The notes under the pieces were generated by a model that saw only the letters and a list, made by a program, of their open reading frames with translations, did not search any database and was not told the origin of the DNA. The position numbers were made by a program, and so were the translations under genes. Shown piece by piece: positions 1 to 10,320 of a DNA stretch of 64,000 nucleotides. The DNA comes from Adenophora triphylla var. japonica (Eukaryota > Streptophyta > Magnoliopsida > Asterales > Campanulaceae): contig JAFEMH010002319.1 in assembly GCA_022495995.1 (NCBI GenBank), forward strand, positions 186,001 to 250,000, given 5' to 3'. How positions within the stretch are numbered: the stretch's first letter is position 1; each line of letters begins with the position of its first letter.

Positions 1-2823
1 GCCATGTGTGATTCTTTTGGATTTGCTTGAAATCTTGCACACAGGCACACACTAAATATGATATCTGGCCTAGAAGCAGTTACATGTAGTAGGGATCCAA
101 TGTAACTTCCATAGAGTGTTTGATTAACACTTGGACCATCAATGTCAGCATGATGTTTGGTGGTGGTTGAGAGAGGAGTTCTTGCAGGAGAGGCATTTTG
201 CATGTCAAATTTCTTGATCATGTCTCTTGTATATTTGGCCTGATTTATGAATGTGCATGCACTGGACTGTTTCACCTGAAGTCCCAAGAAGAATGTGAGC
301 TCACCAATCATGCTCATTTCAAATTGTTCTTGCATGGTTTTTCCAAATTCTAGGCAGAGTGACTCATTTGAAGATCCAAAAATTATGTCATCAACAGAGA
401 CTTGAATGAGCAAGGTATCTTCACCATATTTCTTGATAAACAAGGTATTATCAATATGGCCTTTGGTAAATCCTTTGCCAAGTAAGAATTTTGACAGGGT
501 TTCATACCATGCCCTTGGTGCTTGCTTGAGTCCATATAGAGCTTTATCAAGCTTAAATACATGGTCAGGGAACTTAGGGTGCTCAAAGCCAGGGGGTTGT
601 GAGACATAGACCTTTTCTTTTAATATTCCATTAAGAAAAGCACTTTTGACATCCATTTGATAGACTTTCATCTTTTTGGAAGATGCAAAAGCAAGGAATA
701 GTCGATAGCTTCGATCAGTAACAGGGGCAAATGTTTCATCATAATCAATGCCTTCTTCTTGCCTGTACCCTTGAGCTACTAATCTGGCTTTGTTTCTGAT
801 GATAGTCCCTTCCTCATTCATTTTATTTCTGAAAATCCACCTTGTTCCAATAACAGTTTGATTTCTTGGTTTGGGAACAAGTTGCCATACTTTGTTCCTT
901 TCAAACTGTTCTAATTCTTCTTCCATAGCTTCTATCCAGTCAGCATCTTGGAGTGCTTCATTTATTTTCTTTGGTTCCAATTGGGATATGAATGCACTCA
1001 TGATAAAAGGAATGTTGTCTAGAACTGGTGTTTTGTCAATTTGAAGACTGATGAAAATATCTTTATTGGGTGGAATGATGTGAGTAATGGTGGATTCAAC
1101 ATTGGTTTTGGGTGGAGAAAGAGGATTATTGGATGGGGATGGAAGATGGCTAGTAGATGGATAACTTGAAGAATTTGGATGGCTGTCAGCTAAGGGTTGG
1201 CTGTCAGCTAAGGAAGAATTTTGAGAGATGTCAGTCAAGGAATGACCATTTAATTGAGTATTTTCTTCCTCATCAATTGGATTGGTTGTGGGAATGTTTG
1301 CTATTGACTTGTTTGGCTGGATTGGTTGATGATGAGAATGAAGTGGTTCATGGCTGTCAGAGAGATGATGATTGTCTTGCACATGATAGCTGTCAGATGA
1401 ATTTCTTGGTACCATGTATGGAAGATTTGATGAATCTTGTTCATGATGGAGTACAGTTGAATCAAGAATAGGAGATGCTTCAGGGAGATTATCTGGGCTT
1501 CCTAAAACTTCATCAAAATCACACAATTCAGTCACACTTTGATCATTGTTTTCATCAAAGTCAACATGAATTGATTCTTCCACTACAAGTCTTCTTTTGT
1601 TGTAAACTCTATAGGCTTTGCTTGTATTAGAATACCCAAGAAAGATTCCTTCATCACTTTTGGAGTCAAATTTGTCCAAATTGTTCTTGCCATTATTGTG
1701 GATGAAGCATCTAATTCCAAAACTGTGAAAGTAGGAAATGGTAGGAACTTTGTCATTCCATAATTCATATGGAGTCTTCTTATGGAATTTGTTGATTAGT
1801 GTTTTATTTTGAACATACACATCAGTAGTGACAGCTTCACCCCAAAAATACTTTGGGAGATTGTGTTACGACGGCATTGTTCTTCTTTGCCTCACAAATT
1901 GTCCTGTTTTTCCTTTCAGCAACACCATTTTGTTGGGGTGTTCTTGGGGCTGAAAAATTATGATCAATACCTTTGCAGTCATAATATTCTTCTACTCCTG
2001 TGTTCTCAAATTCCTTTTCATGATCAGATCTGATCTTGATGATGGATGTCCCTTTTTGATTTTGAATTTTATTGAACAGTTTTGTTAGACAGCTAAGGGT
2101 GTCACTTTTGGATTCAAGAAGAATGATCCAAGTGAATCTGGTGTAGTCATCAACCACAACTAGGGAGTATCTTTTTCCTCCTAAAGATCTAGTTCTTATG
2201 GGTCCAAAAAGATCCATATGAAGTAGTTCAATAGGTCTTGAGGTGTCCAATCTGGTCTTGGGCTTGAATGAAGATCTCTTTTGCTTCCCACATTGGCATG
2301 CTTTGCAAAGTTTGTCCTTCTTGAATGGGATCTTTGGAAGACCTCTGACTAGATTTGAATTTGCAAGCTTGGAGATGGTTTTATGGTTAAGGTGAGCCAA
2401 TCTTTTGTGCCATAGCCATGACATATCAGATTGACTAAAAGACAGAAGGCAGTGAGCATTTGAGGATTCCACAATCTCTAGGTTTAAGCAGTAGAGATTT
2501 CCTTTTCTTGATCCAGTCAGAATGACTTTATTGCTTTTGTCTTTAACAGTACATTGATCCTTAGTGCAAACAACATGATATCCCTTATCATAGATTTGAC
2601 TAATGCTGATCAAATTGTGTTTGAGACCCTCTACATAAGACACATTTGTAAAAATGATATCTTTAGTAATAATATTTCCTGATCCTTTGACCTTAGCTTG
2701 GGAATTGTCACCAAAGGTTACATTTGGACCATTTTTAGGGATATATTGTTGCAACCAGTCTTTATTGAAGGTCATATGTCTACTACAACCACTATCTAAA
2801 TACCAGAGTCCTTTCCTAGGTAC
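1..2823 (-). pseudogene. pol: pol of element 1: protease, integrase, partial reverse transcriptase
   Basis: Polyprotein running off the left edge. Protease carries the aspartic motif LDSGCSRHM just after the start. The GAG-pre-integrase region shows HKRLAHLNHK and the CKACQC zinc pair. The integrase core has MDLFG, RSDH and AERKNRT (the three catalytic acids), with Gly to Glu after the second Asp. A frameshift at about 1860-1890 breaks integrase. From about 1850 to base 1 the frame appears open: integrase C-terminus, a Ser/Pro/His-rich linker and RT. The RT catalytic box is SVDD (387-398) instead of YVDD. One codon is missing in the FAPV region (about 700), in frame. Confidence 0.85.
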
Positions 2824-2898
2824 CTGCAAAATAAAAAGTAAATTTTATGGTACCCTATTTATTCTTTTGGGTCCAAAGGATTAGTTTTTCTTTGGTAC
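2824..2898 (-). other. Putative gag/pol mini-intron, element 1
   Basis: 75-nt segment starting GTACCAAAG and ending in a pyrimidine tract plus TTTTGCAG. It lies exactly between the last shared gag codon AGG and the first pol codon GTA. Equivalents of 73 and 76 nt occur in elements 2 and 3. The unspliced gag frame stops within it. Splicing is inferred, not shown. Confidence 0.5.
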
Positions 2899-5141
2899 CC
2901 TAGCTTTGTTCATTGATCTTTTAGAAGAAGCTGGTTTAGGGTATTGTAATATGACATGATTTGCATCATGTAAGGAGTAAGGACAGTGGATTGGGATGGA
3001 TTGAAGAAGTGGTTTCGGTTGTTATATTGGGGTTGAAACTGAAAGGTATTTGGATAGGATGATCTGGGGGAGTCATTTTGATTTGCATGACATCTTCCAT
3101 TTGAGTATTGCCATTGAGGTTTTTGTTGTTTGGTGTATCTATGTTTGTTATAGAATCTTTGTTGCCTTGGGGTTCTTTGTTGTTTGGATGATCTTGGCTG
3201 TCTGTCAGGCCTTGGCTGTCTAGCACATTTTTGCAGCTTAATTTTTTCCTGTATATTGGCTCCTTTTTGAACCCAAATATACTTGCTTCCTTGAATTTTA
3301 CTTGGTCCTTTGTTTGAATGACTAGGACCAAACAAGATTTCCTTTGATTTTCCCTTGGTTTGAACAGGATAGGTTTGAGTTTGATAGCTGCCAGAGCTTA
3401 GGTTTTCTAGAACCATTTTTTCAATGGCCCTTTCACCAGTGGGAGGAGTGTACATCTTTAGTGTAGGATTATCAGCACCAATCCCTGTTTTGTCACTAGG
3501 ATGTCTTTGGGTGTAGGTGAAAAGGGATAATGCTTTGCTTGACTTGTTCCATGAATCTATTTTCTTTTTAAGAGCATCATTCTCTTTTTCAAGATTTATG
3601 AGTCTTTGACAGTTTTCTTGAGTACTGGATGTCTCAGCTGTCAGATCCATGTTTTGTTTTTCAAGCATGAAGCATTGTTCTCTTAGCCCTTGACAGGCTT
3701 TCTCAAGCTCAGAATTGGTTTTTGTGAGGGTGGCAATGGTTGAGGATTGGGAAAGGTTCTCATTGACCAGTGAAGCAAAGCTAGTTTTTTGTTTCTTGGT
3801 TTGAATTAAAAGAGTGCAAACTAATTGTTTGAAACCATCAATATTTAAAGAATTAAAATCATGTACCTCTTTTAGTTTTTCTGCAGCAGTAAGTGCTTCC
3901 ATTTCTTCCTCATTGTCTGACTCTTCCTCATCTTCAGCTATAAAGCATAGCCTCCTCTCCTTCATTGTCAGAGTCATTACTGGACTCATATTCTTCATCA
4001 CTGAATTTTGATGAATCAGCTATCATAACTTGCTCCTTGTTTTTGTCATTTTTATTTTGGAGCAGTTGAAGCGATTTGCACACTGAACTGTGAATGATTT
4101 CTTTTGAGTAGGTCAATCTCTTAGCCGTCCGATTTTCCCTAGGTTTCCTTGGTTCAGACAATCGAGATGAGTAATGTCCTTGCTTTCCACGATTAAAGCA
4201 GTCAACCTGTCTTCTTGAAATTTGTCTTGTTGAGCATTAGATGTGGAAGGATTGTACCTTTTGTCAAAAGATTTCTTTTGAAATTTCATGGCATTTCGAT
4301 GTACCATGGATATGAGACTTGGAATGTCTTCTTGAGAGATCTTTTTGCGACGCTTTGGAGCCGATGTTTATCTTTTGAAGGGCATTGTTGACAATGGTCT
4401 CAATGTCTTGGTGAGTGATTGGTTTATGAGCGAGATTCTTGAGCGATTAAAGCTAAAGTTTGTGAAATGGTAGGAACTGGTTGAATTTTTATCATACCTT
4501 CCGGTTCATAAGCTTCAAGCTTTCCAAAATCTTGTTCAAGCTGTCATTGTGCTCCATTCGGATCCTTCTCTCGATAGGAAATGCTACCTTTTCATATTCT
4601 TGCGGAAGATTGGAATATATCTTGAGGCGAGAGATCTTCTTTGTTCAAAGGTTTTTCCATGGTCGTTGATAGATCTAACAAGGTTTTCAAACCTTGGTTG
4701 AGCAATACTCACTTTTTCTCCAGGATAGACCTTGAAGTTGTCTAATTGCCTAAGCAAATTATACAAATTTTGCGTCCTGACACTGGTGTGTTTAGTGAAT
4801 TTAGTTTGAATGAGATCCCATGCTGATATGGCATTTGGTTCCTTAGCAATTTCTTGTGCTAGTGAGTCATTTACACTCTTTTGAAGAATGTTTATGACTT
4901 TTAGATTTGTACTGATTAATTGCTTTTCAGATTCAGACCATGCTTCTGGGGATTTTGTCGTACTAGCTCCTCCATTGATATCTATTTGAGTTGGGTAGGA
5001 CACTTCATTATTTAGAACATACCAGTTCCATATACTATTTGCATCAAGGTATGTTTTTATTTTTGATGCATAAATCTCAAAAGATCCACAGTCGTCAATG
5101 TGTGGGATGTCTTTCTCATTATTTCTCCTTGGTTGAGGCAT
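2899..5141 (-). pseudogene. gag: gag of element 1 (broken)
   Basis: Capsid/nucleocapsid gene. The ATG at 5141 starts MPQPRRNN, as in elements 2 and 3. The first 160 or so residues (to about 4650) are the Copia-type capsid region. Two one-base insertions near 4640, relative to element 3, then shift the frame, and no long frame exists between about 4320 and 4580. The CCHC knuckle (about 4160-4195) is frameshifted. The frame recovers at about 4001 with an acidic stretch, a probable coiled coil (Leu/Glu/Lys rich) and an Arg/Gln/Pro-rich tail ending near 2910. A one-base deletion close to the end separates gag from its normal boundary at codon AGG (2901-2899). Not functional as read. Confidence 0.82.
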
Positions 5142-5196
5142 GGTGGGTTTGAAGAGGATCCTTCACAAGTTGTTAGACTTTTGAATGTGAAGACAT

Positions 5197-5208
5197 GCTC
5201 TGATACCA
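5197..5208 (-). other. Primer binding site, element 1
   Basis: TGGTATCAGAGC on the minus strand, two bases after the LTR end; the standard initiator-Met tRNA primer site of plant Copia elements. Confidence 0.88.
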
Positions 5209-5210
5209 AT

Positions 5211-6403
5211 TGAAAGGCCCTTGTTTGATATGCAAATGATCAGACAGCTATGGTTTGTCATAGCTGTCAGATATTTGTTGAGTTATGCAGCGGAATAAGT
5301 AAGGCTTGAAATAATGATGGGAAAATGAACACAATGAAATAATGCAAGTGTGTGAAAGTGTTTGCAGAAAAGGTAATAACACAACAAGATTTAAAGTGGT
5401 TCAGAGTTCACTCCTCCTACATCCACCCCCACTGTCAACTGACAAGTGAGATCAATTTATTATAATCTTAATCAACAAGAATTACAAAGATTTATTAGGC
5501 AAGTTCCTTGAACTTCCTCTTCCTAATTAGTACAGTCAACTAGGGATACACTTAAAGTACAGTCTTAAGTGTTTTTACAACTTAAAGTACAGTCTCAAGA
5601 TTTACAAAACAAATACACTCAAAGTACAGTCTTGAGTGTTTACAAAATAACTAATACACCTAAAGTACAGTCTTAGATGTTTACAATCATAAACTTATCA
5701 CACTAAGGTTTGTTGTTGAAGAAACAGGGGTTGAAGGGTGAAGGTTTGGATTTGGAACAGTGTTTGAAGGGTAGGGATTGGTGTTTAAGGTTTGGATTAC
5801 AGGAGGTGTGTAAGGGTGTAAGGGAAAGGTTTTTGGATTTTGAAAAAGAGAGTTTTTCAAGGGGTGTTTTGTGCAGAGGTTGAACTCTTCTATTTATAGC
5901 CTTCAATGTAGCCGTTGGAATATGACTGTTGCAGCTTCATTAATGAGTCTTGGCCCCACTTGTCCACTTGCAGGTCTTCATGAGCTGGATTGAGCTGTAG
6001 GCTTCCAGAAGGTCTTCAATGGTCTTCAAAGGTGAACTTAATAGCTGTGAAGATACAGGATCCATCTTGGTTGAGATTTTGGCATCAAAGTATGAGACAG
6101 AGTAATGGCTGTCTGAAGGACTGAAGCCATAGCTGTAAGATTATACCAAGGCTTAGCTATCAGAATTGATCTTTAATAAGGATTGAGATTCACTCGATGA
6201 TCTTGATAGCTTAGAGAAGGAATATGATTCATATAATTGATTGATTGTAACCAATGTATAAAGCAGAATCATAACCGCGACTCACAAACTATCGAGTGAA
6301 GGACCATTACTAACAGATTTCATCTTTTGATATAAACCATGTTCTATATATTCCTTTATCAAAACCAACTAACTATGACATTGATCAAAGTTAGGTCCTA
6401 ACA
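5211..6403 (-). repeat. 5' LTR of element 1
   Basis: Begins TGTTAGGACC at 6403 and ends CCTTTCA at 5211 on the minus strand (1193 bp), directly followed by the primer binding site. It holds a TATA box (minus, 5891-5898) and an MSA-like TCCAACGGCTA (minus, 5909-5919). One TGACAGCT lies at 5262-5269. Confidence 0.92.
5891..5919 (-). promoter_or_regulatory. LTR promoter core of element 1: MSA motif plus TATA box
   Basis: On the minus strand TCCAACGGCTA (5919-5909) is followed about 10 bp later by TATAAATA (5898-5891). The first matches the mitosis-specific activator consensus YCYAACGGYYA. The same pair is present in the LTRs of elements 2 and 3. Confidence 0.6.
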
Positions 6404-6648
6404 ATTTCTATATCATCTATCAGAGCTTGATGGTGGGTTTTGACATGCTCAATTATTTTAAAAGGGTCCCTGGAAGCAAGATTCTCAAAGAAAGTAGGAC
6501 AAGAAGGATCTAATTCGGCTAAAGAATCCTCGAATATCTTATTCTCTTCAAAACTCCACACTATGTGATCTTCATGTAATTGCGGCGGTGAAGAATTAAA
6601 AATGGAATCATATATATCTGCATGTAGAAAACCTTCACATTCTTCCAT
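6404..6648 (-). pseudogene. MYB gene A, exon 1 fragment (DIVARICATA-like, cut by element 1)
   Basis: Reads from ATG at 6648 into the SANT/MYB R1 repeat: WSFEENKIFEDSLAEL, then FFENLAS and IEHVKTHHQALIDDIE, the pattern of DIV-type two-repeat MYB transcription factors. It corresponds to gene B exon 1 but keeps the frame where gene B has an extra base. Element 1 begins at 6403, removing the rest; the remainder should lie left of the window. A TATA box is at 6719-6726 (minus). Element 2 inserted about 30 bp upstream of that TATA, so the original promoter is also separated. Confidence 0.78.
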
Positions 6649-6718
6649 TCTTGTTTGTTCTTGAATGGAAGACCGAGACTTCTTAACACCTTTTGATTTT
6701 GTTGTTTGAATTGCGAGT

Positions 6719-6726
6719 TATTTATA
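6719..6726 (-). promoter_or_regulatory. TATA box of MYB gene A
   Basis: TATAAATA on the minus strand about 70 bp upstream of the ATG at 6648, in a context conserved in gene B (47932-47939). Confidence 0.5.
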
Positions 6727-6753
6727 TATGAAAATTTCTAAACATTGCCATAC

Positions 6754-6758
6754 ATTTT
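6754..6758. repeat. Left target-site duplication of element 2
   Basis: ATTTT immediately before the TG of the LTR; repeated at 19808-19812. Confidence 0.85.
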
Positions 6759-7895
6759 TGTTAGGACCTAACTATGTAAACCACATAGTTATACAGGGTT
6801 TTGACAAAGAAATATATCCTATCCAATGTTATCTGACAAACAAGATAACATTGGATATTGGACAGCCATGACTCTTCTGCACAACCTTTATATCAACTAG
6901 ACAGCAATGATGTAATGATCAAACACCAAGACAAATCACATAAATTAATGTATTTATGTACAAAGGCTAATTACATAATCATCAAACACAAATCCTTGTC
7001 TCCTAAACCTGCAAACACTAAAGACTTAGCCTGACAGCTAAAGTTCTCAACAGCAGAGGTCTCAACCCTCTGACAGCTATGATCTTCAACATCAACAGCA
7101 GTGAAGTATTCCTGTGATGATCAAGATGTGACTTGCCCAATCTCTCCATACAGATGTTGCCAGCTCATCTCCATGAAGATTACATAAAATGGTTGCAGAT
7201 TACAGCCTGTTATTATCCAGTCATCAAGGCTCTAAATGCAAACACTATTCCACCCATTTGTATTTACTCCTTTGTCTCCTCCAACGGCTATATTCCATCC
7301 TATAAAAGGAAACCCTCAAGACTGAAGAAAATGCCCCAACACACACAACCTTTACAACCTCTACTTCAACCTTCCACACCTGCAAACCCTGCAACCAACA
7401 TTCAAAACAATCTGAGACACTTGTAACTGAATTCAGGTGTATAAAATAAAGTTGTAAATCACTTAAGACTGACTTTAAGTGGTATTGTAATTTGCTTCAT
7501 AACAAGCAAAACCCCCTAATAGACTGTACTTATTAGGAAGAGGAAGTTCAAGGAACATGCCTAACCAATCCTTTGTAAATCTTAAAGGGAACTAGATTTA
7601 AGTGGATTGATCTCACTTGTCAAGGTTGACAGTGAGGGTGGACGTAGGAGGAGTGAACTCTGAACCACCTTAAAATTCCTTGTGTTCATTTGGTATTATC
7701 ACACAACACACACACACATCTACACACACTTACACCATTCACTTGTCTTTACATTATTTTTACACTTTCTATTCCGCTGCAAATTTAACAATTGTCTTTA
7801 AAACTAGTTAATATCTAACAGCTAAGATTTCACCTCAGCTGTCAAACCTTAACTGCCTAATCTTTTAATCTGATTAAAGCAAACAGGACCTTTCA
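6759..7895 (+). repeat. 5' LTR of element 2
   Basis: Starts TGTTAGGACC, ends CCTTTCA (1137 bp). It differs from the element 1/3 LTR after the first 16 bases, so it is a sister subfamily. Contains TGACAGCT at 7032, 7071 and 7837, an MSA motif at 7280-7290 and TATAAAAGG at 7301-7309. Confidence 0.93.
7280..7309 (+). promoter_or_regulatory. LTR promoter core of element 2: MSA motif plus TATA box
   Basis: TCCAACGGCTA (7280-7290), an exact YCYAACGGYYA match, followed 10 bp later by TATAAAAGG (7301-7309). Confidence 0.62.
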
Positions 7896-7897
7896 AT

Positions 7898-7909
7898 TGG
7901 TATCAGAGC
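7898..7909 (+). other. Primer binding site, element 2
   Basis: TGGTATCAGAGC two bases after the 5' LTR; initiator-Met tRNA type. Confidence 0.9.
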
Positions 7910-7963
7910 TTGTCTTCACCTACAAAAGTCTAACAACTTGTGAAGGATCAATTCTCAACCCAC

Positions 7964-10247
7964 CATGCCTCAACCAAGGAGAAATAACGAGAAAGACATT
8001 CTACTCATTGATGATTGTAGATCCTTTGAAATATATGCATCAAAAATTAAAACTTACCTTGATGCAAACAGGATCTGAAACTGGTATGCCCTTGAAAATG
8101 AAGTCACATACCCTGTCTCTGTAGATACAAATGGTGGGCCCAGCAAAGTAAAATCCCCAGAATTCTGGACAGATTCAGAAAGTCAACTAGTTAGTGCTAA
8201 TCTTAAAGTCAAAAACATAATCCAAAAGAGTGTAAATGACTCCCTAGCACAAGAAATTGCCAAAGAGCCAACTGCAAAGGCTGCATGGGAACTTATCCAT
8301 ACCAAATTCCAGAAACACACCAGTGTTAGAACACAAAACCTATACAACCTTCTTAGACAACTTGACAACTTCAAGTTTTATCCTGGTGAAAAAGTGAGTG
8401 CTGCAAAACCAAGGTTTGAAGATCTGGTCAGATCCATTGCTGATCATGGAAAAACTTTTGAGAATCAAGATTTATGTCTCAAAATATATTCCAACCTTCC
8501 TCAAGAATATGAGAAGGTAGCCCTACCAATAAGAGAAGGTGCAGAATGGAGCACAATGACTGTTGAACAATACTTTGGAAAGCTTGAAGCTTATGAACTA
8601 GAAGGAATGATAAAACTTCAACCAATTCCCTCCATATCTCAAACTCTTGCCTTAGCTGCCCAAGAAACCACTCATAAACCCATCACCCAACAAACATTGA
8701 TTCCATGGTTCTCAATTCCCTTCAAAAAGTTAGCCTACCCTCAAATAACCTATCACAAGGAGACCTTCCAAGCCTCATATCCATGGCTGTCAGAAACACC
8801 CTGAGAGCACATAAAAAGTCATTTGAGAAAAGCTATAGCCCATCTACCTCTGAACAAGAAAACCATAAAAAGAAAGTTGAATACTTCAACTGTAAGAAGC
8901 TTGGTCACTACTCATCTGAGTGCCCTAAACCAAGGAAACCCAAAGACAATCAGACAGCTAAGAAGTTCTCATACTCCAAGGAGATCATTCACAGTTCAAG
9001 ATGTAGCTGTTACAACTGCACAAAGAAGAAGAATGAGAAGAACAAAGAGCAAGTGCTGATTGCTGACTCATCTAAGTTCAGTGATGAGGAATTTGATTTC
9101 AGTGACTCTGAAAGTGAAGGAGAAGAAGCAATGATATGCCTAATGGCTGGAGACGATGAAGATTCAGACAATGAAGAAGACCTTGAAGCCTTAGTTGTTG
9201 CTGAAGAACTAAAGCATACCTCGCCTCAACTCTCTAAATAATGAAGAATTTAAACAATTAGTTAGTTCTCTTTTAATTCAAATAAAAAGACACCAAACTA
9301 GCTTTGCTTCATTGCTCACTGATAATCTATCCCAAAGTAAAACCATTGATAGTCTTGAAAGAGCCAACCAAGGACTGAAAGTTCAAAACCTCATGCTTGA
9401 AAAAGCTAATGAAGAGCTGACAGCTAAGAATTCCAAATTTCTGGAAACCAACCAACTAAACACCAACCTTGAAAAGGAAAATGAATCCCTTAGAAAGAAG
9501 TTTGAGTCCTGGAACAATTCTGGAAAAGCCCTGACTCTTTTTGGCTACAATCAAAGACACCCAGGTGACAAATCAGGAATTGGAGCCAACAATCCTACTA
9601 TGAAAACCTATACCCCTCTCACTGATGAAAGAGCTATTGACAAGATGGTTCTTGAAAGCATGAACTATGTCAAAGCCCAAGAAAATGTCTATCCTATTCA
9701 AACCAAGGAAGATTTCAAGAAAAAGGGAAAAATGGATGAAGCTAGCTCCAGCCACAATGAAGAAATTATTCAAGCTAGCCCCTCTTGCACTGATGAAACT
9801 CATATTGCTAGCCCAAGTCAATCCAAAGGCAAAGAAAAACAAGCAAATAAAGGCAATTACATTTGGCAAAAGAAAGGAATTAAGGAGCAAGTGAAGAAAA
9901 ACCAGCACAAGAACACTGGACAACAGAGATCTCCTAGACAGTCTAGATTTCCTAGACAGCCAAGACATGATGGACAACAGAGATCTCCCAGACAGCAAAG
10001 ATTCTACAACCATCACTCATACTCCAAGCAAAAAAGACCCAACTGGCCATACTCAAATGGAAGAAGTCATGCCAGTCAAAATACTTCCCCTAGATCATCT
10101 CACTCAAACAGCTCCCAAAACCATACTCAGTTTCACAACCAAAACCAATTACAACCTATTGCTCCTACTCCCTATATGTTGCAAATCATGGGATATTATA
10201 ATGCCCTAAACCAGTATTTTGGAAAGAGGGCAATGAACAAATCTAGG
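7964..10247 (+). pseudogene. gag: gag of element 2 (broken)
   Basis: Start ATG at 7964 begins MPQPRRNNEKD. A Trp to stop change near 8080 (TGA) truncates the first frame. The capsid region resumes in frame to about 8800, with a frameshift to the frame of 8705-9241. That part carries a CX2CX4HX4C knuckle at about 8886-8930 (the first position reads FNCKKLGHYSSEC), the basic stretch KKKNEKNKEQ and acidic DEEFDFSDSESEGEE. A further break near 9240 precedes the coiled-coil part (LERANQGLKVQNLMLEKANEE) and a tail rich in RQPR, QQRSPRQ and similar repeats, likely RNA binding. The last shared codon is AGG at 10245-10247. If the following segment is unspliced, gag ends at TAA 10263-10265. Confidence 0.85.
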
Positions 10248-10320
10248 GTACCAAAGAAATTCTAATCCTTTGGACCCAAAAGAATAAAGGGTACCATAAA
10301 TTTATTTTTCTGTTTTGTAG
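10248..10320 (+). other. Putative gag/pol mini-intron, element 2
   Basis: 73 nt, begins GTACCAAAG, ends TTTTCTGTTTTGTAG. Phase 0 on both sides. Length is not a multiple of three, so removal is needed to put gag and pol in one frame; the gag frame stops at the sixth codon of the segment. Confidence 0.55.

Larger units (their letters stand above)
1..6403 (-). mobile_element. Element 1: Sirevirus-like Ty1/Copia retrotransposon, truncated by window edge
   Basis: Minus-strand LTR retrotransposon with, in its own 5' to 3' order, LTR (6403-5211), Met-tRNA type primer site, gag, a short gag/pol spacer, protease, integrase and reverse transcriptase; RNase H and the 3' LTR lie left of the window. PR-IN-RT order makes it Copia. 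The CCHC gag with a long coiled-coil and basic tail, and the family's extra 3' ORFs seen in elements 2 and 3, suggest the Sirevirus lineage. It sits inside exon 1 of MYB gene A; the predicted 5-bp target duplication is ATTTC (6404-6408), which unit B contains uninterrupted. Its LTR matches element 3, not element 2. Confidence 0.9.
6404..6758 (-). repeat. Unit A of the tandem duplication, segment 1
   Basis: Exon 1 and proximal promoter of MYB gene A. It aligns with 47616-47970 of unit B with scattered substitutions. The alignment resumes at 19808 after element 2. Confidence 0.85.

Noticed and set aside
1837..2829. Retropepsin-integrase ORF as a functional gene
   Set aside because: It ends in a frameshift in integrase and the upstream gag is multiply broken.
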